Positions 1-7,309 of a stretch of 16,843 nucleotides of DNA are shown here, in pieces. Source of the DNA: CAZWDO01 sp964632485 [NCBI: uncultured bacterium] (lineage in GTDB: Bacteria; JAGOEH01). Each line of letters begins with the position of its first letter. The first letter of the stretch is position 1. Made by a program: the position numbers and the translations under genes. Location: the NCBI GenBank assembly GCA_964632485.1, contig CAZWDO010000001.1:241543-258385 (forward strand), written 5' to 3'. The notes below the pieces were generated by a model. It did not search any database and was not told where the DNA came from. It was given only the letters and a program-made list of their open reading frames with translations.

Positions 1-1588
1 ATTCAACATTTCTACCGGTTGCAATAGCAAAACCCATCTGCCCTTTCTGACTAACCAGCCAGGCCACAAATTGTTCCGTCCAATCAGTCGATCCAATTAG
101 TGTATTATCAATATCACTTATTAAAAAACCCTTGAATCGGGTCAGATTTTCACCAATAGAAAGAGTCTGGAAGTTAGATTGAACTTGAGTTTTAAGAATT
201 TCCCGCCGTTCGAGTTCCTGGACTAAATATTGACAATGATATTTCCAGACGTAAAACTTTTGGCTATTGATAACGCCATTATTAGATAATTCTGACCAGT
301 ATTCAGAGTCTGAAAGAATTTTTCTGAGGCCGTCAGCGATCGATTTCTCATCAGTGGAATCGACTAAAATCCCATTTTGACACTGTCTGATGATTTCGCT
401 CGGTCCCCCATCCTGAGTGGCAACGATCGGCAAACCGGATACTGCAGCTTCGATTAAAGTCAAGCCGAATGGTTCAGTGAAAGCCGGATTGATAAAAACA
501 CCCCGCAACCGCGCAGCGAATCGATATAAAGCGGGGATTTCAAATTCAAAGCTATGCTTTTTCGGAATCGCCATTCGTCCATAAAGATCATATTTATCCA
601 TCAGCAACAGCATTTCAGTCAGTATCTGGCGTTCAGAATGATCTTTGGCCGTAATATCGCGTCGTATCCCGGCAAAAATGGCCAAATTCGCCATTGACTG
701 TAATTCCCTATCTTTTCCATAGGCATGGATCAAACCCTCAATGTTTTTGCGCTTTTCAGCCCGGCAAATTACTAAAATCAACGGTTTCCCCGGGTCAACT
801 AAAAAACGGTTCAATTCACACGTAATTCGCTCATGCGCTTGCAACTGTTTCTCATAAACCTCATGACCTAATTCTTCGACTGTCGGCTGATAGTAATAAG
901 GCCAGAACTGATCAAGAGATATCCCAGGCGAAATCACACAAAATGCATCTTCCAAAAATCCGTCATAAACTCCCCATTGCTCCCGGATCTCCTGCTGCGT
1001 CGAGGTGACGATCATTGCGGATTTTTTAACAACCTCAGTTTCAGCCTCAATCCGGCGGGACATCTGGTATTCTTTTTCAATCAGCTCGTTAGAGTACCCC
1101 TGGTCTTCCAATTTTTTTAATTTCTGATATCCCAGGGAGTGTCCAGTATGAATAAACGGAATGTTTAAATAATCCGCCATGATACCGGCTACATAACCTG
1201 CATCGGCATAATGACTATGTATCAAGTCAAACCGCAATCCTCTACTCTTCAAAATTCTCAAGGCATTATCGACAAATTCATCCAGATGCGGCCACAAACG
1301 CTCCTTACGGATATAACGTTTTCCACCGCAGGCAACACGCAAAATCCGAACATTCGGCGATAAAATCTCCTCTTCTTCATTATAATCCGCACTATACCTT
1401 TTATCATGAATCTGCCGAGTTAACACAACCACGGAATTCACCTGCGGATGCTGCCCTAACTCCTGAGCATATTCCAGCACATATTTGGTTTGTCCACCAG
1501 TATCGGCATCTCTGCCTAATTCAAGCTGGCGCCCCCGCAATAAACCATGAATATTAATTAAGAGAAACCGATAGCTTTTATCAATCAT
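1..1588 (-). CDS. Sucrose-phosphate synthase with C-terminal HAD (sucrose-phosphatase-like) domain, 3' end cut by window edge
   Basis: The first 529 residues are present; the gene continues past position 1. It should make sucrose-6-phosphate from a nucleotide-sugar and fructose-6-phosphate in the cytoplasm, and the HAD part may remove the phosphate. The N-terminus carries the sucrose-synthase-family block HGLLRGRQLELGRDADTGGQ (about residues 14-33). The GT4 nucleotide-sugar site EPFGLTLIEAA, an E-x7-E motif, lies near residue 372. After the glycosyltransferase, SDIDNTL at about residues 491-497 is HAD motif I (DxDxT), with both aspartates intact, followed by ATGRN typical of the SPP family. 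The start is ATG at 1588, preceded by AAAGGAG six bases upstream. Some bacterial SPS enzymes carry an inactive HAD tail; here motif I is intact, but later HAD motifs are outside the window. The family call is firm; donor and product specificity are inferred. Confidence 0.9.
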   Translation of the reverse strand, partial: MIDKSYRFLLINIHGLLRGRQLELGRDADTGGQTKYVLEYAQELGQHPQVNSVVVLTRQIHDKRYSADYNEEEEILSPNVRILRVACGGKRYIRKERLWPHLDEFVDNALRILKSRGLRFDLIHSHYADAGYVAGIMADYLNIPFIHTGHSLGYQKLKKLEDQGYSNELIEKEYQMSRRIEAETEVVKKSAMIVTSTQQEIREQWGVYDGFLEDAFCVISPGISLDQFWPYYYQPTVEELGHEVYEKQLQAHERITCELNRFLVDPGKPLILVICRAEKRKNIEGLIHAYGKDRELQSMANLAIFAGIRRDITAKDHSERQILTEMLLLMDKYDLYGRMAIPKKHSFEFEIPALYRFAARLRGVFINPAFTEPFGLTLIEAAVSGLPIVATQDGGPSEIIRQCQNGILVDSTDEKSIADGLRKILSDSEYWSELSNNGVINSQKFYVWKYHCQYLVQELERREILKTQVQSNFQTLSIGENLTRFKGFLISDIDNTLIGSTDWTEQFVAWLVSQKGQMGFAIATGRNVE

Positions 1589-1631
1589 ACGGCGCTCCTT
1601 TCATAAGTAAATTGATATTTTCTATATATTT

Positions 1632-1659
1632 AATATAAACAATAGATTATAAAAGTCAA
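1632..1659 (-). promoter_or_regulatory. Sigma70-type promoter for the sucrose-phosphate synthase gene
   Basis: On the minus strand TTGACT (1659-1654) is followed after 16 bp by TATATT (1637-1632). The expected start near 1625 gives a leader of about 37 nt before the ATG at 1588. The flanks are very AT-rich, so chance matches are easier here, but the position is right. Confidence 0.55.
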
Positions 1660-1926
1660 TGTTTTATTTTTAAAAAATTCTGAGTTCCACAATAATATAT
1701 ATAAAATCGACACATAGTATCCAAATTTAACGCCAAGTCAGAGCGTTTCAGACGGAAAAAAAAATCTGCTCAGACACAGCGCCAAAATGGGAGGGTTCTC
1801 ACCGAACTCTATTTCATACAGGGTTCCAGTGCATTTCGCCATTCTGCTTTCAATTACCGACAATAACCTCTATTTATGCTACCAATTTTTTTTTAATTGG
1901 AATCTTCAAACAAGCGATCAGGCAGA
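1660..1926. other. Non-coding gap between the histidine kinase gene and the sucrose-phosphate synthase promoter
   Basis: This stretch holds no gene I can support. It contains a 6-bp AT-rich inverted repeat (CCAATT at 1882-1887 with AATTGG at 1895-1900, 7-nt loop) just downstream of the kinase stop. It also contains a nine-base A tract at 1756-1764, which reads as a T tract on the minus strand after a weak 4-bp hairpin. Either could help end the leftward kinase transcript, but neither is a convincing intrinsic terminator. Two short ORFs (47 codons on the plus strand from 1787; 34 codons on the minus strand) lack a ribosome-binding site and resemble nothing I recognise. Confidence 0.5.
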
Positions 1927-4900
1927 TTAGGTTAATAGAGCGGGAGGAATATCAGACATGGAAATAGGAAAAAACAAACGGAAAGTGGCGCCTTCCCCGG
2001 GAGTTGATTCCAGACGGATATATCCGCTATGTTGTTTTACCAGTCCATATACCATGGACAATCCCAGACCGGTGCCTTTACCAACAGGTTTAGTAGAAAA
2101 AAACGGTTCAAATATTTTCTGCTGGATATGGCGTGGAATCCCCGGACCATTATCTTTCACAGAAATTTCCAAATAATCGCCATAACTGATTTGCTCATCC
2201 AACATCGTCAGTGATTCGTTAATAGAGATAAAAGATTGTGAAATGATAATTTCTTTCGAATCGCATTCCTGCAAAGCATCCTTAGCATTGAGGACCAAAT
2301 TTAAAATAACCTGGTTTAGCTGGTGGGGATCGACATAAATCTGGTAAGGCAGACTTTTTTCATCAATATTTATATAAATTTGAATTGTGGTATTTTGGAA
2401 ATGTTCGATCATTGAACAGACATCATGGATGACTGAAGCCGGATTGATCCACTTGCTTTCATAGGGTTGTTGCCTGGAATAGGATAGAATTTGGCTGGTC
2501 AACCGGGAAAGTGTTGAAGAGGCATTTAGAATCTGTTGTAAATACCTTGACTGTTTTTCATTGACCTGAGTTTTAGAGAGAAGGTCGCTAAATCCTTTGA
2601 TAACAGCGTTTAAATTATTGAATTCATGCGCAATTCCTCCGGCCAGAATACCCAGACTTTCAAGCTTTCGCGCCTGAGAAAGAGCGCTTTCATACGCTAC
2701 TAATTGAGAAACATTGGTTAGAACACCTTCATAAAGAGGAGATTCCGGATTTTCCGTATTGATGAGCACTGTTAGTAAAAAAGTATAATTCACACTCTTA
2801 ACACTGATTTTCGTGCGATAATTAACCACACTTTTTTTCTTATCGAGAATTTTGAGAATTCGCCTGAGTTTGTATGGGGATAATATACTGGTAATTCCCA
2901 AAGATGAAACTTGATCTAAAGATTTCAAATTTAAAAAATTTATACCCACTTTATTTAAATATTGAAACTCACCCTGGCGGTTAATGATAAAGATAATCTC
3001 CTGCGTTTGATCGATAATTCGTTTATATTTCATTTCAGCGCGAATCAATTCAGCCGTTTTTTGACGGACCATCTCTTCCAAAGATTCGGAGTAGTGTTGC
3101 AACTCTTCTGTTTTTATATTCACTTCATTTTCCAAGGTATTAATATACGATTGCTTAAGCTGGAATATCTTTTTTTGGTGCTGATAACGCATTCTGATAA
3201 AAGATATGGCAATCCCGGCCATTGTCAGGCCGATCGCAAAATAAAACCAATTCGAAAGATAGAAGGGAAGCACAATTTCAATTTCATATTCCGGAGTAGT
3301 TTGGCTATTTATACCGAATTTATCTGCAACACGAAACTGTACCCGATAAGCGCCATGCTCCAATCCCGACGCGTAAACGTAAGGAGGATTAAGCAGTGGA
3401 GACCAATCGCTCATAATGGGATCAATCCGATAGAAATAGTCTAATTCATGATCAGCCTGATAATTTAGATCAGCCAATTCAAATTGAAAATTATTTTCCA
3501 AATAGTTAAGTTTTATTGGTTTATTTAAATCAATCCGTGAATTACCTGCCCAGAAGTTTTCAATACGGATGGGTTGCAATTGGGGGATTTTTTCATTTAT
3601 ATCCGCCTGATAAAGATAAAACGAGCCCTTCCGTGGAAACAATAAAAATCGCTGGTTCCAGACAAGCATTATATTAATATTTAACGATTTATCTTTTTTA
3701 GTCAATCCATCAGATGATGAAAAAGATCGGCCCCCTCCATGGGGATAAAAAACAAAAACTTCTCCGGATATACTTACCCACAGATTTCGAGAGGGATCAA
3801 CAAACATGTCAATCAATTTTAAACCTTCAGGAATATGCTGAACAAAACGTACAGAATCGGAATTCCCTATAAACAGGGAATCGTTATTAATCAAATAAAA
3901 CGAATCGGGACTGATTTGATAGGCATAAAAATATTTATTTAAAAAAGCGGGCAACTTCAAATTATTTTCGTTTATAAAGAAATCAAACAGCATAAAAAAT
4001 GTGCCGTAGGAATCAGAAATCGTATTTTTAAAAGTTTTTCGTAAAATGACATCCGCTCTATCACCCCGATGAATATATTTTAAGTAAAACGCCTCTGAGG
4101 AATCAACATTGAATACAGTATCAATCCCCCCGGAAGAATTCAGTCGCAATATCTCTTTTTTAAGCATAACATATTGTTCATTTTGAAAACAAAAAAAAGA
4201 CTTGATATCAATATTTGCCAAAAAAGGCAATTTTTTTCTTCCCATTGATTGCCAATTGTTGGTATTAAGGTATTCAATCGTATGAAATTTGTCCTTCACC
4301 CCCAAAATTGTGTCATCAATTGCAATCAAATCCCGTAGATTATCATGGTGATAAACCACCTGCGTTTGCATATTAGTGTCAACAGAGATAATTTTAGAAT
4401 TGGAATTGATAAGTAATTGATGATTAAACGCCAATAAATCATTAATCTCATACGTCATAGAATCAAGCAGAAAGGGACTAAACAGCGGATTGGCAATGCA
4501 ATAAAGTTTAGTAAGTGACACAAACCAAACTAATTTTCTGGAATCAACCATTCCACACAGCACACCATCTCCCTGCTCCGCAAATATTTGTACCGAATCC
4601 AAAAAACGGTTATCCCGATACGTCAATATTTTATCCCCGCTCACAAAATAGGTTAAGGTAGGGCTTTGCCAAAACGGAATGATCAATTTATCAGATGTGA
4701 AAAGGGGTGTCACCACGGCTGAACGCGGATTCATCCTGACCGCCTTTCGGATACTCTTTTCACCGCGAATAATCCCATAAGCGATTGTATCATTGACAGG
4801 GATAATAGAAATTAATCTATCCATCCATTGTTTAATAGGATATTTTTGAATATCTGTATCTGTATAACGGATCAACTCATTTTTTTTTTGGATCCAAAGC

Positions 4901-5430
4901 GATTGATCTTCAGGAGAAACTGCTATCTCATTTTTATCAGTTAAAAAATCCAAAGAATCATAAGCGGATCCGGTTGGGTCATAAAGGATCAACCGCGCAC
5001 CGTGATGAAGATTATTCTCCCATTTAATCGCCAATTGATTATGGCCAAATTTTAGCATTGTTTTTGGAGATTCGTCAGCCCTTACAATTTCATCAAGTTT
5101 TTCCCAATTAGACTGAGTATAAATTTGAATGTTTTTCTTTGTGAGAACCCATACGCGGCCATTCGGCAAAAAAATCGCATTCCAAATCGAATTTTTCTCT
5201 TCATTGAATTTAATTGTAAAAACTTTTTCATAATTGAATCCAGTGAGTTTGAAGATTTCTTTTTGAGTGATTAAATAAATAAATCCGCAGGTATCCTCAA
5301 CAATTTTTCTTACGGCCACTCCATGGACGAAATTCAATTCTATTTTCCTGATATTTAATTCCTGCCCATATAAAAGATATATACCCATCAGTCCGAAAAC
5401 CAAAACAAAAGAAAGTGTATGTTTCATCAT
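1927..5430 (-). CDS. Membrane sensor histidine kinase with periplasmic beta-propeller, Y_Y_Y and PAS domains
   Basis: A 1167-residue two-component sensor, second gene of an operon and starting 5 nt after the HD-GYP gene. Visible order: a signal peptide (about 1-23); a long propeller-like periplasmic region (about 25-620) with Reg_prop-like repeats such as NLWVSISGEVFVFYP; a Y_Y_Y domain (about 625-715); one transmembrane helix (about 724-746); a coiled coil (about 750-800); a PAS domain (about 800-910); HisKA with GGIAHEFNN, phospho-acceptor His935; and HATPase with N-box NLVLNAKDAL (Asn1048), DNGPGIP (Asp1093) and GKGTGLGLS. All catalytic motifs are intact. It should sense an exported or periplasmic ligand and autophosphorylate. 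The protein ends right after the ATPase domain, so it has no attached receiver, and no response regulator gene is adjacent. In related kinases this ectodomain often senses carbohydrate, but nothing here identifies the ligand. A second in-frame ATG at 5427 is an alternative start. Confidence 0.93.
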   Translation of the reverse strand: MMKHTLSFVLVFGLMGIYLLYGQELNIRKIELNFVHGVAVRKIVEDTCGFIYLITQKEIFKLTGFNYEKVFTIKFNEEKNSIWNAIFLPNGRVWVLTKKNIQIYTQSNWEKLDEIVRADESPKTMLKFGHNQLAIKWENNLHHGARLILYDPTGSAYDSLDFLTDKNEIAVSPEDQSLWIQKKNELIRYTDTDIQKYPIKQWMDRLISIIPVNDTIAYGIIRGEKSIRKAVRMNPRSAVVTPLFTSDKLIIPFWQSPTLTYFVSGDKILTYRDNRFLDSVQIFAEQGDGVLCGMVDSRKLVWFVSLTKLYCIANPLFSPFLLDSMTYEINDLLAFNHQLLINSNSKIISVDTNMQTQVVYHHDNLRDLIAIDDTILGVKDKFHTIEYLNTNNWQSMGRKKLPFLANIDIKSFFCFQNEQYVMLKKEILRLNSSGGIDTVFNVDSSEAFYLKYIHRGDRADVILRKTFKNTISDSYGTFFMLFDFFINENNLKLPAFLNKYFYAYQISPDSFYLINNDSLFIGNSDSVRFVQHIPEGLKLIDMFVDPSRNLWVSISGEVFVFYPHGGGRSFSSSDGLTKKDKSLNINIMLVWNQRFLLFPRKGSFYLYQADINEKIPQLQPIRIENFWAGNSRIDLNKPIKLNYLENNFQFELADLNYQADHELDYFYRIDPIMSDWSPLLNPPYVYASGLEHGAYRVQFRVADKFGINSQTTPEYEIEIVLPFYLSNWFYFAIGLTMAGIAISFIRMRYQHQKKIFQLKQSYINTLENEVNIKTEELQHYSESLEEMVRQKTAELIRAEMKYKRIIDQTQEIIFIINRQGEFQYLNKVGINFLNLKSLDQVSSLGITSILSPYKLRRILKILDKKKSVVNYRTKISVKSVNYTFLLTVLINTENPESPLYEGVLTNVSQLVAYESALSQARKLESLGILAGGIAHEFNNLNAVIKGFSDLLSKTQVNEKQSRYLQQILNASSTLSRLTSQILSYSRQQPYESKWINPASVIHDVCSMIEHFQNTTIQIYINIDEKSLPYQIYVDPHQLNQVILNLVLNAKDALQECDSKEIIISQSFISINESLTMLDEQISYGDYLEISVKDNGPGIPRHIQQKIFEPFFSTKPVGKGTGLGLSMVYGLVKQHSGYIRLESTPGEGATFRLFFPISMSDIPPALLT

Positions 5431-5435
5431 TTAAA

Positions 5436-6590
5436 TCACCGGGTATCGATGACCTTTACGATTCGATACAAATACTTACTGGCCGAACCGGCCCGTGTTT
5501 TTAGAGACGTATCAACGATCTTTGTTTTGGGATTCCGGTAGCGATCGAACTTAATCAATACCTTTGGGTGTTGAGGCTCAGATTTGTTTTGCATAATGAC
5601 CTTTCCCACATCGCCATTTTCGAGTTGGACCAATGTTCCTACTGGATAAAATCCAATTGTCTCCAACAAATTCATATAAATTTCCCGCGATATTTCCTTA
5701 TCCACCATTTCGTTCATTTTTCTTAATGCGATAACCGGGCTGACGCGTCGCGAAATATCGGCGTTCGCAATCAAATTGTTATAAATATTCGAGGTAACGA
5801 GAATCAATTGATTCAATTCAGTATTCAATACTCCTTGCGGATAGCCACTGCCATTGTAATATTCATGGTGCATAAGAATATAATGAATAGTTTCCTCATC
5901 CATATTTCCCATTTTACGCAAATAGTATTCAGAAAACCCGGGATGTTTGGCCAATTCCTTTTGCTCGGCCTCAGTTAGCATTCCGATTTTACTTAATATC
6001 CGGTTATCAATCTTAATTTTACCCATGTCATGAAGCAATGCGGCCGTACCCAGGCGAATCAACTCTTCTTTCTTAAAATTCAGATGCATCCCAAGAAGTA
6101 AGGCATTGGTACAGACATGGACACTATGATTCAATAAATTTTGATCTTTATCCTTGATTTCCTCAAGACTGGCATAGATTTCTGAATTAGCTTCGATATC
6201 AACAATATAATCATTGACGATTGCCTTTGATTTTTGGCCCATTTCTTCATTGATATTATTCTCATCAATTACTTTATTAAAAATCTCACCGGTAAGATTG
6301 ACGACTTTATTAATTTGGGCGCGGGCGGATTCGATTTTTGCGGTAATGTCATTTAACACCATTTCTGTAGCGTCGATGGTCTTAGTAACCTCATTCACTC
6401 GCTCCTCATCAACAGTTACTCCCGGCAAGGTTGCGTTGACGTACTTAATCCCTTCTTTCATTAAAATATCGACTTGCTTGGGAGAGGAAATCCGTACTTC
6501 TTTCTCCAATAGTAATACACCATCTTTGTTATAGACATTTTTGCCGATTTTCATCCCGACTTTTAAATCAGAGATTTTTATTAATGCCAT
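5436..6590 (-). CDS. HD-GYP domain protein, probable cyclic-di-GMP phosphodiesterase or sensor with altered active site
   Basis: 384 residues. The N-terminus (about 1-55) looks like the DUF3391-type domain often found before HD-GYP. Residues 60-150 are charged, probably coiled-coil helix. The HD-GYP domain spans about 150-310, with H155, H187-D188 in LLHDMGK, H216 in KHPGF, H241-H242 in MHHE and the GYP signature GSGYPQG near 247. A C-terminal segment (PVGTLVQLENGDVGKV) resembles the usual HD-GYP tail. Active members hydrolyse c-di-GMP to pGpG or GMP. Two positions differ from the usual consensus: the GYP-loop aspartate is Asn246, and the metal-binding aspartate of the downstream ADvyDAL motif aligns with Asn268 in SNIYNNL. 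Activity may therefore be weakened, or the protein may only bind the nucleotide. It is first in an operon with the sensor kinase. The start ATG at 6590 has GGGGA six bases upstream. Confidence 0.9.
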   Translation of the reverse strand: MALIKISDLKVGMKIGKNVYNKDGVLLLEKEVRISSPKQVDILMKEGIKYVNATLPGVTVDEERVNEVTKTIDATEMVLNDITAKIESARAQINKVVNLTGEIFNKVIDENNINEEMGQKSKAIVNDYIVDIEANSEIYASLEEIKDKDQNLLNHSVHVCTNALLLGMHLNFKKEELIRLGTAALLHDMGKIKIDNRILSKIGMLTEAEQKELAKHPGFSEYYLRKMGNMDEETIHYILMHHEYYNGSGYPQGVLNTELNQLILVTSNIYNNLIANADISRRVSPVIALRKMNEMVDKEISREIYMNLLETIGFYPVGTLVQLENGDVGKVIMQNKSEPQHPKVLIKFDRYRNPKTKIVDTSLKTRAGSASKYLYRIVKVIDTR

Positions 6591-6618
6591 TTCTATCCCC
6601 GGTTAAAGTTGCTATACT

Positions 6619-6647
6619 AATATAAACGAATTCGTGGGGATTGTCAA
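6619..6647 (-). promoter_or_regulatory. Sigma70-type promoter for the HD-GYP/histidine kinase operon
   Basis: On the minus strand a consensus TTGACA (6647-6642) and TATATT (6624-6619) are spaced by 17 bp, giving a short leader of about 20 nt. The spacer contains a perfect 10-bp palindrome, ACGAATTCGT at 6626-6635, which could be an operator half or chance. Confidence 0.7.
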
Positions 6648-6678
6648 TATGAAAAAAAAATACTCCGCATTTTTTATC

Positions 6679-6707
6679 TTGACAAATTATATTGTGATTA
6701 TTATACT
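6679..6707 (+). promoter_or_regulatory. Consensus sigma70 promoter for rpiB
   Basis: TTGACA at 6679-6684, a 17-bp spacer, and TATACT at 6702-6707 form a near-ideal promoter. Transcription should start near 6714, leaving a leader of about 148 nt before the ATG at 6862. I recognise no riboswitch or attenuator in that leader. The promoter is divergent from the HD-GYP operon promoter, with 31 bp between the two -35 boxes. Confidence 0.75.
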
Positions 6708-6861
6708 TTACAGGACTTATAAAAAATCAAGCCTTGAGCTTTTTAAGAAGTGTTAATGTAGGTTCGCGCAAAACCCATAAAAAGGAAACAGGTCTTTAAA
6801 CACTCGCTCAAATGGTGATCGAATCGATAGTCAGGTAATCTTCATTATGATAAGGAGAACT

Positions 6862-7308
6862 ATGATACGCATCGCAATTGCTTCCGACCATGGGGGATAT
6901 CAATTAAAAAAGTATTTAATTGAAAACCTACCGCAAAATGAAATCGTATTACTGGATTTTGGAACTGACTCGGAACAGAGCTGTGATTATCCCGATTATG
7001 CCCAAAAAGCCGCATTGGCGGTGGTTCATGGCCAAGCGGAAGCAGCGCTCGTTATCTGTACGACTGGAAATGGAATGAACATAGCCGCCAATAAAATACA
7101 AGGAATTCGATCTGCATTGTGCACGAACACATATTTGGCGGAGATGGCTCGCAAACACAACCACGCCAATGCGCTGGCGCTTGGAGCCAAAAACCAGTCG
7201 CCCCAGGAGGCGTTACAAATTGTGCTGGCCTTTATTCACACTGAATTTGAAGGCGGACGCCATTTACGGCGGGTCAAAAAAATTGAACCTGCGGCAGCCA
7301 GTATTTAA
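6862..7308 (+). CDS. rpiB: Ribose-5-phosphate isomerase B
   Basis: 148 residues, normal for the LacAB/RpiB family. It interconverts ribose-5-phosphate and ribulose-5-phosphate in the non-oxidative pentose phosphate pathway. The N-terminus MIRIAIASDHGGYQLK carries Asp9 and His10. The catalytic cysteine is Cys66 in VICTTGNGM, the ring-opening histidine is His99 in ARKHNHAN, and the C-terminus has the phosphate-binding GRHLRRVKKI block. The glycine after the cysteine in the usual CGTGxGM motif is threonine here, so the anion-hole loop reads CTTGNGM. The start at 6862 is chosen over an in-frame ATG at 6847 because AAGGAG (6852-6857) precedes it and the family N-terminus begins exactly there. A related sugar-phosphate isomerase such as allose-6-phosphate isomerase cannot be fully excluded. 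The stop codon is one base from that of the convergent gpmI. Confidence 0.93.
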   Translation: MIRIAIASDHGGYQLKKYLIENLPQNEIVLLDFGTDSEQSCDYPDYAQKAALAVVHGQAEAALVICTTGNGMNIAANKIQGIRSALCTNTYLAEMARKHNHANALALGAKNQSPQEALQIVLAFIHTEFEGGRHLRRVKKIEPAAASI

Positions 7309-7309
7309 A

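Noticed and set aside
1756-1777. Minus-strand hairpin with nine-T tract as intrinsic terminator
   Set aside because: The T tract is good, but the preceding stem is about four pairs including a wobble. It lies about 160 nt from the kinase stop, so it is only a possibility.
1882-1900. Inverted repeat CCAATT/AATTGG as a terminator for the kinase gene
   Set aside because: Only six A/T-rich base pairs and no following T tract on either strand; too weak to call.
1787-1930. 47-codon plus-strand ORF in the gap downstream of the kinase gene
   Set aside because: No ribosome-binding site, no recognisable protein and a run of phenylalanines from a T tract; most likely chance.
2962-3444. 160-codon plus-strand ORF opposite the histidine kinase gene
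   Set aside because: Lies wholly inside a clearly conserved minus-strand gene and resembles no protein family.
6714-6861. Riboswitch (for example c-di-GMP type) in the long rpiB leader
   Set aside because: None of the conserved cores I know could be found, and no terminator or sequestering hairpin is evident.
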